DNA of 64,000 nucleotides from Mycobacterium sp. 1100029.7 (GTDB lineage Bacteria; Actinomycetota; Actinomycetes; Mycobacteriales; Mycobacteriaceae), in the NCBI RefSeq assembly GCF_001665235.1, contig NZ_LZSC01000053.1:62001-126000 (forward strand), in the 5' to 3' direction. This document shows, piece by piece, positions 43,900 through 52,900 of the stretch; the first letter of the stretch is position 1, and each line of letters begins with the position of its first letter. Made by a program: the position numbers and the translations under genes. The notes under the pieces are model-generated. The model saw only the letters and a list, made by a program, of their open reading frames with translations. It was not told where the DNA came from and did no database searches.

Positions 43900-45701
43900 G
43901 CGGCAGGCCCCGCCACGCCGTGGCGCTGCAGCCACAGCTCGAGCAGACCGATCTGCCAGAGTTCGTTGCCGCGCAACGGTGTCAGCTTGCCGTTGGGATC
44001 GGCCAACAGCGCATCGACGGCCTCGGCGTCAAACAGCCCGCGTTCCTTGGCGATTGGCGCGTACAGCGCGTCGCGCACCAGGTCGAGGTAGGGCCCTTGG
44101 AGGTGGGTCAGCGCCGGAACCGGGAAGTAGCCCTTGGGCCTGTCGATCACCTCCGACGGGATCACCCGTCGCGCAGCCTGTTTGAGCACGCCCTTGCCCT
44201 CGTGCGCGATTTTCAGTTCGGGCGGACAGGTCGCGGCCAGCTCGACCAGCTCGTGGTCGAGGAACGGAACGCGTCCCTCCAGTCCCCAGGCCATGGTCAT
44301 GTTGTCGACCCGCTTCACCGGGTCCTCCACCAGCATCACCGTCGTATCGAGGCGCAGCGCGCGATCGATGCCGGTCTCGGCGCCGGCGCGAGCGAACTCT
44401 TCGCTGACGAATCGCAAGCTGGGATCATCCGGAGCAAAATGGCCCGGCCCCAACAGCGCCTTGACGCCGGCCGCGTCACGGTCGAAGAAGGCGCCGCGGT
44501 ATTCGGTCACGGCACCCTCGAGGGTCGCGGCGGCCGGCGAACCCATCGGCGGGTACCAGTGATAGCCGGCGAACACTTCGTCGGCGCCCTGTCCGGACTG
44601 CACGACCTTGACGTGCCGGGCCACCTCCTGGCTGAGCAGATAGAAGGCGACGCAGTCGTGGCTGACCATCGGCTCGCTCATCGCGCCGATAGCGCCGTCG
44701 AGCGCTGGCAACATCCGGTCGGTTCCGATGCGGATCTGATGATGATCCGTGTCGAAGCGCTGGGCGATGATGTCCGACCAGCGGAACTCGTCGCCTTCGA
44801 CGCCACCCGCCGACTCGAAGCCGATCGAGAAGGTGGACAGCCCGTGCTGCCCTGCTTCGGCGAGCAGCCCGACGATCAGGCTCGAGTCGACGCCGCCGGA
44901 CAACAGGCAGCCGACCGGCACGTCCGCGACAAGTCGACGCTCGACGGCCAGGCGCAGGCTGGACAGCACAGCGTCTTCCCAATCCCGCTCGGACCAGTCG
45001 GAGCGGTCCTGGTTCCGGCTGAAGTCCGGCGTCCAGTACGTCGTGGTGATGATGCGGCCGTCCGGCTCGATCGCCACAAGCGACGCGGGCGGCACCTTGC
45101 GCACGCCGCGCAGGATGGTGGCCGGCGCCGGCACCACCGAGTGGAACGTCATGTAGTGGTGCAGGGCGACGGGGTCGATCCGGGTGTCCACGCCGCCACC
45201 TGCGAGTAGTGCCGGCAGCGTCGAGGCGAAACGGATGCGCTTGCTGTCCTGCGTCAGGTACAGCGGCTTGATGCCGAGCCGGTCCCGGCCGAGCAGCACC
45301 CGGCCACTGTCGCGTTCGACGATGGCGAAGGCGAACATCCCCTTCAGCTGGTTGACGAAGTCGTCGCCCCAGCGGTGATACGCCTTGATCAGGACTTCGC
45401 TGTCGCTGGTCGAAAAGAACCGGTACCCGTAACTTTGCAGCTCGTCGCGAAGTTGCTTGTAGTTGTAGATACAGCCATTCCAGGCGATCGTCAGGCCCAG
45501 CTCCGAATCGACCATCGGCTGAGCGCCATGTTCGGTCAGATCGATGATTTTCAGGCGACGATGCCCCAGCGCAACGCGTCCCTGTGACCAGGCTCCAGCG
45601 CCGTCCGGCCCCCTGGGCGCCATGACGGCGGCCATGGCCGAAACTGCAGCTACATCGGGCACGCGATCGTCGAGTCGCACCTCACCGGTGGCTCCGCACA
45701 T
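43896..45701 (-). CDS. asnO: N-acetylglutaminylglutamine amidotransferase (AsnB-like)
   Basis: A 601-residue asparagine-synthetase-like enzyme. The Ntn glutaminase domain begins MCGATGEV with nucleophile Cys2, and contains RGPDGAGAW, LGHRRLKIIDL and IAWNGCIYNY. The synthetase domain has the pyrophosphate loop LLSGGVDSSLIVGLL near residue 265, and GLEGRVPFLDHELVE. Pairing with ngg makes NAGGN amide synthesis its likely job, using glutamine as nitrogen donor. ATG 45701 is required to place Cys at position 2. A TAGGGT -10 element 7 bases upstream suggests a leaderless transcript. Confidence 0.9.
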   Translation of the reverse strand: MCGATGEVRLDDRVPDVAAVSAMAAVMAPRGPDGAGAWSQGRVALGHRRLKIIDLTEHGAQPMVDSELGLTIAWNGCIYNYKQLRDELQSYGYRFFSTSDSEVLIKAYHRWGDDFVNQLKGMFAFAIVERDSGRVLLGRDRLGIKPLYLTQDSKRIRFASTLPALLAGGGVDTRIDPVALHHYMTFHSVVPAPATILRGVRKVPPASLVAIEPDGRIITTTYWTPDFSRNQDRSDWSERDWEDAVLSSLRLAVERRLVADVPVGCLLSGGVDSSLIVGLLAEAGQHGLSTFSIGFESAGGVEGDEFRWSDIIAQRFDTDHHQIRIGTDRMLPALDGAIGAMSEPMVSHDCVAFYLLSQEVARHVKVVQSGQGADEVFAGYHWYPPMGSPAAATLEGAVTEYRGAFFDRDAAGVKALLGPGHFAPDDPSLRFVSEEFARAGAETGIDRALRLDTTVMLVEDPVKRVDNMTMAWGLEGRVPFLDHELVELAATCPPELKIAHEGKGVLKQAARRVIPSEVIDRPKGYFPVPALTHLQGPYLDLVRDALYAPIAKERGLFDAEAVDALLADPNGKLTPLRGNELWQIGLLELWLQRHGVAGPAA

Positions 45702-45708
45702 ACATTCG

Positions 45709-45714
45709 ACCCTA
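45709..45714 (-). promoter_or_regulatory. Candidate -10 element giving a leaderless asnO transcript
   Basis: On the minus strand TAGGGT is followed by 7 bases and then the asnO ATG. No ribosome binding site lies between, so transcription probably begins at the A of the start codon. Confidence 0.5.
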
Positions 45715-46134
45715 ACTGCGGCCCAGCGAAAAGGGGAAGTCGGGAGCAAAGTCGACGACACAAGTCACACCAGACCCAATACCCACATCGCCGCAAAGCA
45801 TGCACAGCGGGTGGGTCGTTACCGAACGAGGAGAGGCCTGTGTGGCCGGGCGCTCACCCCGAGACTTAAGCCATTGCGGTTGCGCTCGGCGTGTCGACGC
45901 AGAGGGTTAAGTGTCGCGATCGCGCCTCAGCGCGTGCCCGCACCCGTGGGCGAGCGCGTCGGACATGTTGGCAGCTGACTGCTCCGCGGGACCGTCGAGG
46001 CGAATACTGCATTCACGATCCGGCGTCACCCCTTTGACTCGCCCCGTTTGTTAATTCTGATTATCACTCACGTTCACATCACGGAAGCGGACGGCTGCGG
46101 GAATGAAATATATTGCCGCCGCGTCGGATTCGGC
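45715..46134. other. Long divergent intergenic region between asnO and the Gly/Arg-repeat gene
   Basis: About 420 bases with no coding sequence I can support on either strand and no RNA gene identified. It contains the symmetric TGATTATCA at 46058-46066 and several short GC inverted repeats, none convincing. Its length is unusual for this compact window, and it may carry osmotic-control sites for the NAGGN operon. Confidence 0.45.
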
Positions 46135-46140
46135 TATAGG
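46135..46140 (+). promoter_or_regulatory. Candidate -10 element for the Gly/Arg-repeat gene
   Basis: TATAGG ends 7 bases before ATG 46148, and TTGCCG (46113-46118) lies 16 bases upstream as a possible -35. TAGGGT in the overlapping register also fits. AAGG at 46143-46146 is too close to the ATG to be a good ribosome site. Confidence 0.45.
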
Positions 46141-46147
46141 GTAAGGC

Positions 46148-46309
46148 ATGATCAAGAGCAGCTTCGGGACAATGTTCATCGGCCACGGCGGCGGCGCCGG
46201 CGGTGGCCGTGGTGGTGGCGCTGGCGGCGGTCGCGGTGGCGGCGCCGGTGGTGGCCGTGGTGGTGGTGCCGGCGGTGGTCGCGGTGGCGGCGCCGGCGGC
46301 GACCGCTAA
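46148..46309 (+). CDS. 53-residue Gly/Arg-repeat micropeptide
   Basis: The peptide begins MIKSSFGTMFIGHG. It continues with four 8-residue units GGAGGGRG (46190-46285) and a partial fifth ending in GGDR. The four DNA units differ from each other only at third codon positions and only C versus T, so the plus-strand reading frame has been under selection. It lacks a signal peptide. RGG-type tracts elsewhere bind nucleic acid, but no function is known here. A candidate promoter lies 7 bases upstream and a perfect hairpin 79 bases downstream, making it a self-contained gene. Confidence 0.62.
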   Translation: MIKSSFGTMFIGHGGGAGGGRGGGAGGGRGGGAGGGRGGGAGGGRGGGAGGDR

Positions 46310-46387
46310 ACCCTTTACTCGTTTGCACTGCGCCCGTTGGCTTCTCATCTCGTAACAACGGGCCGCTTATTTGAGCGTGGCGATTGC

Positions 46388-46415
46388 CCCGTTGAGGTGC
46401 CTGCGCCTCAACGGG
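46388..46415 (+). terminator. Perfect 10-bp stem hairpin
   Basis: CCCGTTGAGG (46388-46397) pairs perfectly with CCTCAACGGG (46406-46415) over an 8-base loop. It lies between the Gly/Arg-repeat gene and the acetyltransferase gene and probably ends the former's transcript. Confidence 0.65.
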
Positions 46416-46481
46416 CTTCGTCGACGCGACTTTTCGTCACCCCGAATAGCCGTTAGCAGCAGCGGCTGCAAGACTGCTGGC

Positions 46482-47021
46482 ATGCAAGCGATCACCGGCA
46501 CCGTGCGCTCGGCCACGCCACACGACGCGGCCGCGTGCGTTGCGATTTATCGACCCTATGTCGAGAACACGGCGATCAGTTGGGAACTCGAGGCCCCGAG
46601 CCCAGACGAGATGGCTTCACGCATCGCCTCGGCCCAAAAAGCCCATGAGTGGCTCGTTCTCGAACATGACAAGCAAGTCATCGGCTTTGCCTACGGCCAC
46701 GCGCTGATCAGCCTGCCCTCCTTCAAGTGGTCCTGTGAGACCGGGATTTACATCAGCCGCGACCTACACCGCGCTGGGTGGGGCCGCACCCTCTACACCG
46801 AAGTTCTGCACCGCCTCGCCGAGCGCGGCTATCGGCGCGTCTTCGCCGGCATCACCCAACCGAACGAATCCAGCAACGCATTTCACCGATCCTTCGGATT
46901 CGAGGATGTGGGCGCCTATCGGCGCGTCTACTTCAAGCACGACAGCTGGCACGACGTCGCCTGGATGCAGCTCGATCTGGGTGCCGACGACCGCGACAGC
47001 CCGCCGGGGTCAGTCAGCTAG
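46482..47021 (+). CDS. Phosphinothricin-type GNAT N-acetyltransferase
   Basis: A 179-residue acetyltransferase. The PAT-family pattern reads AACVAIYRPYVENTAISWELEAPSPDEMASRI, then ETGIYISRDLHRAGWGRTLYTEVLHRL (acetyl-CoA loop), GITQPNESSNAFHRSFGF and VGAYRRVYFKHDSWHDVAWMQ. Homologues acetylate phosphinothricin, methionine sulfoximine or related amino acids. The natural substrate here is unknown. ATG 46482 is chosen; upstream codons do not fit the family. It is convergent with the MFS gene, 24 bases away. Confidence 0.88.
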   Translation: MQAITGTVRSATPHDAAACVAIYRPYVENTAISWELEAPSPDEMASRIASAQKAHEWLVLEHDKQVIGFAYGHALISLPSFKWSCETGIYISRDLHRAGWGRTLYTEVLHRLAERGYRRVFAGITQPNESSNAFHRSFGFEDVGAYRRVYFKHDSWHDVAWMQLDLGADDRDSPPGSVS

Positions 47022-47045
47022 CGTCAACCACGTTGCGGCACAAGG

Positions 47046-48659
47046 TCACCGACGCGTGCGCAGTGCGACGTAATACTCGTGCCGCCGCGTCTGGTCGACG
47101 GTGTAGCTGACCGCTTTGGTGACGCCGTCATGGTCGACGTCCACCCAGCGCTCGGTGCGCTGCCGCTCGAATTCGCTCCACGACGTCACGGTGAACCGCT
47201 CGAGGAACGAGTTGGGTTCCTCGACACTGTGATACAGCCGCCAACTGTGCCCGCCGGTACGCAGTCGCGACTGCCTGACTTCTCGCATCGCTTCGACGAA
47301 GCTGTCCAAATTCTCCGGCGGCACCTGATAGCGAACGGCTACCAACACCGGGCCGTCTTGCGGGCACGGTTCGAACACCAGCGTCGGCGTCGGCCAGGCG
47401 CTGGAGACCTCGACGCTTTCGATTCCGGTGGAAGGCAGCAAGGGCAGCGCCGCGACACTGAGAGCAACAGCGCCCAGCACCCCCGCCGACCACAACATTG
47501 CGATGTCAAGCCCCCACCGCGTGGCGAGGGCACCCCAGACGTAGGCCCCAAGCGCCTGCGACCCGGTGGAGACCAGCAGGTACACCGACAATCCGCGGGC
47601 TCGAACCCACCGCGGCAATGACAATTGCGCCGCAGCGTTCAAGCTCGTCAGCGTGATCAGCCACGCCATTCCCGACAGCATCAAGAAGGGCAGCGCCCCG
47701 GTGAACGGCAGCCAGACCACCGCCAGCGGGGCCAGACCGTAGGCAGCAGCCGACAGCGCCAGGAGCACGTTGTCGGACATCCAATCGTGCAGCGGCTCGG
47801 CGGCCACCACGCCGAGGATCGCGCCAAAACCGATGGCTCCCAGGGCTACACCGTAACCACCGGCGCCCAGTTTCCAGGTGTGGGCGGCGGCCACCGGGAG
47901 CAGGGCCAGGATGGCCGAGGCCGGAAACAGGAAAAGAGCTGTGCGCAGCAGGATCCGGCGGAAAATCGGGCTGTTTTCGATGTATTGCAGCCCGGTGATG
48001 ATGGCCGGTCCGATGTGTTCGCGCTCGAGCGGGACGGCCTGCTTGGGCCGATTCCACAGCCGCAGCGCGATGATGATCGCCGAGAACGACACCGCGTTGA
48101 TGGCGAAAACCGCCGCGGGGCCGAGCCAGGCCACCACGATGCCGCCGATGGCCGGCCCGATCGCCCGGGTGGAGTTGGCCGAGACGCTGCCCAGCACCGA
48201 GACGGCCGGAATCTGTTCGCGCGGCACAACCTCGGGCTGAATGGCCTGCCACGCCGGCCCCGTCAGCGCCGACGCGAACCCGATGGCCAAGGTGAACAGC
48301 AAGAGTCCGGTCGGGGTCAGGTGACCGAGGTTGGTCAGCAGCGCCAGCGCCAGCGCCACCAGTACGGCATAGGTCTGCAGGAAGATCAGCAGCCGCCGCC
48401 GGTCGAACAAATCCGCGAGCACGCCGGCGAACAATCCGAGAAGCAGTGTCGGCCCCAGACTCGCCGTTTGCACCAGGGCCACGACGACGTCACTGCTGTG
48501 CTTTTCCACCAGGAACCACTGCGCCGCGACCGCCTGCATCCACGTCCCGATGTTGGAGATGAACTGGGCGATGAACAGGCCCCGATACACGCGATTGCGC
48601 AACGGCGCCCATGTCGACGGTTTCGGGTCGTCGGCGCGCTCCTTGTCCTGGATCGCCAC
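47046..48659 (-). CDS. MFS_3-type exporter with C-terminal monooxygenase-like domain
   Basis: About 537 residues. Roughly 12 membrane segments start at GLFIAQFISNIGTWMQAVAAQW, with DLFDRRRLLIFLQ as MFS motif A. A soluble tail of about 110 residues (VLVAVRYQVPPENLDSFVEAMREVRQSRLRTG ... SWRLYHSVEEPNSFLERF) looks like the ABM/dimeric alpha-beta barrel fold and is typical of the EntS/MFS_3 secretion-effector family. The substrate is unknown, perhaps a drug or siderophore. The start is uncertain: GTG 48659 or ATG 48746, neither with a good ribosome site. Confidence 0.85.
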   Translation of the reverse strand: MAIQDKERADDPKPSTWAPLRNRVYRGLFIAQFISNIGTWMQAVAAQWFLVEKHSSDVVVALVQTASLGPTLLLGLFAGVLADLFDRRRLLIFLQTYAVLVALALALLTNLGHLTPTGLLLFTLAIGFASALTGPAWQAIQPEVVPREQIPAVSVLGSVSANSTRAIGPAIGGIVVAWLGPAAVFAINAVSFSAIIIALRLWNRPKQAVPLEREHIGPAIITGLQYIENSPIFRRILLRTALFLFPASAILALLPVAAAHTWKLGAGGYGVALGAIGFGAILGVVAAEPLHDWMSDNVLLALSAAAYGLAPLAVVWLPFTGALPFLMLSGMAWLITLTSLNAAAQLSLPRWVRARGLSVYLLVSTGSQALGAYVWGALATRWGLDIAMLWSAGVLGAVALSVAALPLLPSTGIESVEVSSAWPTPTLVFEPCPQDGPVLVAVRYQVPPENLDSFVEAMREVRQSRLRTGGHSWRLYHSVEEPNSFLERFTVTSWSEFERQRTERWVDVDHDGVTKAVSYTVDQTRRHEYYVALRTRR

Positions 48660-48874
48660 GGAGTTGATGGTCGACAGCTCCTCTGCTCGGCCAGCGCGCG
48701 GACAACGCCTTCGCGTTGTTTCAAGGATTAAAAGTTTAGGACACATTCGCGCCACGCTCGCGCCAAGCACCCGCCCGCCGACGCCGGCTGCGGGCTTGTC
48801 CCGCCACCGACCTGATATCCGCTGTGGGACAACCACTTCCGTTATCGTCGGTGCACCGCACCGGACATCGCCGA

Positions 48875-48880
48875 TAGGGT
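48875..48880 (+). promoter_or_regulatory. Candidate -10 element for a leaderless start
   Basis: TAGGGT ends exactly 7 bases before ATG 48888. It excludes the in-frame GTG at 48879, which lies inside the element. Confidence 0.5.
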
Positions 48881-48887
48881 GGCTCCC

Positions 48888-49580
48888 ATGCCCGATGCCG
48901 ATCGGCAACCGCTGTATCTGCTGGCGGACAGCCAACTGCTGTTCTGGCGGCGGCGCGGCCGGCCACTGCTCGAGCCGGCCTTGCACGGGCTGGACACGTC
49001 GATACGCGCGGCCTACGTCGGCGCCTCCAACGGTGACCGCCCCGAGTACTACGACATCTTCGAGGCCGCGATGGACGTCGTCGACGTCACCGACCGCCGC
49101 ATGATCGAGTCGTCGTTCGGCCCGGATGACCGCGCCTTCCTGACGGGTGCGCAGTTGATCGTCCTCGCGGGCGGTGATGTGCGGCGGGGCTGGAGCACCT
49201 TCGAAAGAACCGGCATGAAAGACGTGATCGTCGACCGGTACACCCACGGGGCCGTCTTGGTGGGCATCTCAGCCGGCGCGGTCCAGCTCGGACGCTACGG
49301 CTTCGACGAATCACCCGAGCCAGCCGACAGCGAGTTGTTCGACGTGTTCAACCTGGTCCCGACGGTGGTCGACACCCACGACGAGAAAGCCGACTGGGCG
49401 CGGCTGTCACGCACCGTCAAGGCGCTGCACGGTGCGGTCGGCGGCCTCGGAATCGCTTCCGGCGGCGGCGTCATCGTGCACGCCGATGCGACCATCGAGC
49501 CACTGCGCCGTCCGGCGCATCGATTCCATTTCGACGGCACGCAGGTGACGCACTCCCTGCAGCCCACCGAAGCGGGCTGA
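48888..49580 (+). CDS. Peptidase S51-like (cyanophycinase/dipeptidase E family) protein
   Basis: A 230-residue class-I-glutamine-amidotransferase-like fold. The strand IRAAYVGASNGDRPEYYDIF, the turn LIVLAGGDVRRG, and the nucleophile elbow VLVGISAGAVQLG (Ser) are the S51 hallmarks. VVDTHDEKADWARLSRTV carries a candidate His. Family members cleave aspartyl or beta-aspartyl peptides. It sits about 3 kb from the asnO-ngg operon but is not part of it, and a link to NAGGN dipeptide turnover is speculative. The start is supported by the leaderless -10 element. Confidence 0.78.
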   Translation: MPDADRQPLYLLADSQLLFWRRRGRPLLEPALHGLDTSIRAAYVGASNGDRPEYYDIFEAAMDVVDVTDRRMIESSFGPDDRAFLTGAQLIVLAGGDVRRGWSTFERTGMKDVIVDRYTHGAVLVGISAGAVQLGRYGFDESPEPADSELFDVFNLVPTVVDTHDEKADWARLSRTVKALHGAVGGLGIASGGGVIVHADATIEPLRRPAHRFHFDGTQVTHSLQPTEAG

Positions 49581-49593
49581 CCGCTCGCCGCGA

Positions 49594-49932
49594 CTAGCGG
49601 CCGGACCCTTGGCCGTCGGGGCCCGGACGAGATTCGAGGATCGCGACCTTGTCGAGGCCGCTGATGGTGAGCACCCGGACCAGCAGCCGGTGCACGATGA
49701 TGTGCAGGCCGTCGACGCGGTCGGCGTGGTCGAAAAGTGCGTTGATTCCAGCGCTGTCAATGTATTTGATGGTGCTGAGGTCGATGGTGATCGGGCTGCG
49801 CGTCCCCGCGCTTGTCGTGTGAAGTGCGTGTCGGAACTGGGCGACATTGCTGAGATCGATCTCCCCCGTGGCCGTCAGCCAGGGCATTCCGTTGGGGCCA
49901 CGGTTGGTGTTCAGGGTGAGGGGTGCGGCCAT
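49594..49932 (-). CDS. STAS-domain anti-sigma factor antagonist
   Basis: A 112-residue SpoIIAA/RsbV-like protein. The sheet-helix pattern is WLTATGEIDLSNVAQFRHAL. The phosphorylatable Ser lies in YIDSAGINALFDHAD. It follows the large kinase/phosphatase gene with a 1-base overlap (TGATG). By analogy with RsbU/RsbW/RsbV it is the substrate of both the fused anti-sigma kinase domain and the PP2C phosphatase. When dephosphorylated it would bind an anti-sigma factor and free a sigma factor. Confidence 0.88.
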   Translation of the reverse strand: MAAPLTLNTNRGPNGMPWLTATGEIDLSNVAQFRHALHTTSAGTRSPITIDLSTIKYIDSAGINALFDHADRVDGLHIIVHRLLVRVLTISGLDKVAILESRPGPDGQGSGR

Positions 49933-52900
49933 CAGGTGATCCTCGCGTACAGGTGAACCGTGGTGCCGGCCTCGCTGGAGTGGATCGTCATGTCTTCCAT
50001 CAGACCTCGCATCAGGCCGATACCGCGGCCGCGATTGTGACCGGGGATGGTGCGCGGCTTCTTCCAGGTACCGCTGTCGACGACCGTCACCTGCAGCGCG
50101 TCGACGATCGCGGTGGCCCGCAACGACACGGTGCCTTCGGCGTCGTCGCGGTAGCCGTGCTCGATCGCATTGGCGACGGCCTCGCCGGTGGCGGTCAGGA
50201 CGTCCTGAATCTGGCCCGGCTCGACCCCGGCCTGAGTTAGCCAGCTGCGCAACGCAGCTCGGCTCGGGGCCAAGTGCTCGACGTCGGCCTCGAATTTCAT
50301 GGCCAGTGGCGCCGGCTGCCGATACAACAACACGGCAACGTCGTCCGGATAGCCGCCGCCCGGCTCGAGCCGGACCATCAGATGGTCGGCAACATCGTCA
50401 AGCGCCAGCGAACGACCGCCCTGGATGAGGTCGGTTGCGGTGGTGATGCCCTCCTCGATCGAGTGGCCGCGGCGTTCGACCAAGCCGTCGGTGTACAGCA
50501 GCAGCGTGGTGCGTGCCGGCATCGTCGCCCGCGCCTCCGGCCGGGCCCACTCCACCCGAACCGCCAACGGGAGACCGTGCCCGCCTTCGAGCTGGGTGGC
50601 AGTGCCGTCAGCGTGCACCATGACGGGCGGCGGATGGCCCGCGCTGGAGTAGGCGAGTTCACCAGTCGCGAGGGTGAGGACCGCGCAGAATGCGGTGGTG
50701 CCGCGCGCCCCGGGCAGGCGCGCTGCGAACCGGTCCAGCCCGGCGAGGACCGCACTCGGGCTGGGCCGGTCGAGTAGCAGTGCGCGACAAGCACTCCGGA
50801 GCTGGCCCATCACCGTCGCCGCGGCCAAGCCGTGGCCGACGCAGTCGCCGACGATCAGGGCGATGCGGCCGTCCTCGAGGTCAACGAGGTCGTACCAGTC
50901 ACCTCCCACTTGTAGCGGATGACTGGCCGGGCGATACCGGACCGCGAACCCTTCGGGCAGCGTCGTCGGACCCAGCATCGCGTGCTGCAGCGCCAGGGCA
51001 GTCTCGCGCTGCTCGTCGAGCTGATAGACGCGGTGCAGGCCCTGGCTGAGGCGGCCGCCCAGCACCTTCAACAGGTTGTGGTCCTCCGCAGTGAACGGGC
51101 GCTGCTCGGACAGGTCGACCCACACGACCAGCACTCCGCGAGGATGCTGCAGCGAGATGCCCGCGGTACCAGGCTCTCCGGAGATCGTCGTCAGCAAGTC
51201 GGAGTCGCGCAAGGACTCGATCAGCTGCCGGTGGCGTGGCGACAGCCGGGCCCAGTCACAGGGCTCACCCGCGCAGATCAATGCGGGCGCGGCGTCAGAT
51301 GCGGCATCGCGGGCGAACGTCGCGGCAAGTACCCGGCGGGCGTTCCACGTTCCGCGAAGCTCTTCGGCTGCACCCTGCAGGGTGTCATCAAGCGTCTCCG
51401 CTTGCGCCAGTTGCTGGTTCAGTCCAGCCAGCGCGACCTGGGTTTGCACGACGTAATGCTCGGTCGTCACGTCGCGCAGCGTGCCCACCATGATTCGGCG
51501 GCCGGTGTCGGGATCGTCGACATGATTGAAGCTGGCCGCGACCCACAGGCGGTGTCCGTCACGGTGGATGACCGGGGCGGTGAAGGTGCCCTGGGCTTGA
51601 TGCACCAGTTGCTCGAACACCACCTCGACTTGGCGGCGAGCTTCGGGCTCGGTGTCAGCGCTCGGCCACCACGGATGAGCAGCGTGATAGGGCAGGCCTT
51701 CGGGCCCATAGCCGAGGATTTCGGTGAAAGCGGCGTTGATCTCGATGACGGCGCCTTGGTCGTCGCAGACGAAAAAGCCTTCCTGCAATGAATCGACCAG
51801 GGCGTTTCGCCACCGGGTGTGGTGGCTGCGCAACCGCGACAGTTCCACGTTGGCGCGCACCCGGGCCAGCAGTTCGGCGGCGGCGAACGGCTTGACGAGG
51901 TAATCGTCGGCACCGGCCAACAGGCCTTCGATGGAGGCTTCCTGACCGGCGCGCGCCGAGAGCAGCAGCACCGGAAGGGCCGCGGTGCGCGGATCGCTGC
52001 GCAGCGCGGACAGCAGTTGCAAGCCGTCGAGCCGGGGCATCATCACGTCGCTGATCAGGATGTCGGGGGCCTGCGCGCGGATCGCGTCCAGCGCCTCGTC
52101 GCCGTCGGTGACTCCGCTGACGTGGTAGCCCGACGTGCGCAGCAGGTGGGTCAGGTATTCGCGCATATCGGCGTTGTCGTCGGCGACCAGCACCCGGGTG
52201 CGCTCACCGTCGTTCCCGGTGGGCGCGACTGCCGTCATCATCGCGGTGGCGCTCGTGTCGGGCTCCACTGCGCCCGCGTCTCTGGGCAGCCAGCGCAACG
52301 CCTCTTGCACATATGGCTCGGCAATCAGGCCCGGCACCGGAGCCGCCGCGGGCGGTGCCGAGATTTCATCGGTCGGCAGATGGGCCGCACCGAACGGCAT
52401 TCGGATGACGAAGCTTGCCCCGACACCCTCCTTGCCGTCGACGGCAATACTGCCGCCGTGCAGCCCGACGAGCTCTTTGACCAGGGCCAGTCCAATGCCG
52501 CTGCCCTCGGTGGAGCGGGCGCGCGCATTTTCGATGCGATGAAACCGCTCGAACAGTCGGGGGATTTCGGAGCCCGGTACGCCGATGCCGGTGTCGGTGA
52601 CGGTGACGATTGCGTGGGTGTCGTCGCGGCTCACCCGCACGGTGATGGAGCCCTCGAAGGTGAACTTCAACGCGTTGGAGAGCAGGTTGAGAATCACCTT
52701 TTCCCACATCTCGCGGTCCAGGTACACGGGTTCGTCGAGCGGCGGGCAGTCCACGATGAACGCCAGGCCGGCCCGATCGATCGCCGAGCGGAAGACGCTG
52801 GCCAAATCGGCGGTGACGGTTGCCAAGTCGACGGGCTCGAAGCGGGCCCGGATCCGCCCTGCCTCGATGCGGGAGAAGTCCAACAGCGTGTTGACCAGCT

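Noticed and set aside
46058..46066. Fur/Zur-like box TGATTATCA
   Set aside because: Only a 9-base symmetric core is present; the flanks do not extend the 7-1-7 pattern.
45715..46134. Riboswitch (for example c-di-AMP type) upstream of asnO
   Set aside because: I could not find the conserved core, and the asnO start appears leaderless, leaving no 5' UTR to hold a switch.
46079..46348. Minus-strand frame over the Gly/Arg repeat (Ala/Thr-rich)
   Set aside because: Variation between repeat units is synonymous only in the plus frame, so the minus frame is a shadow.
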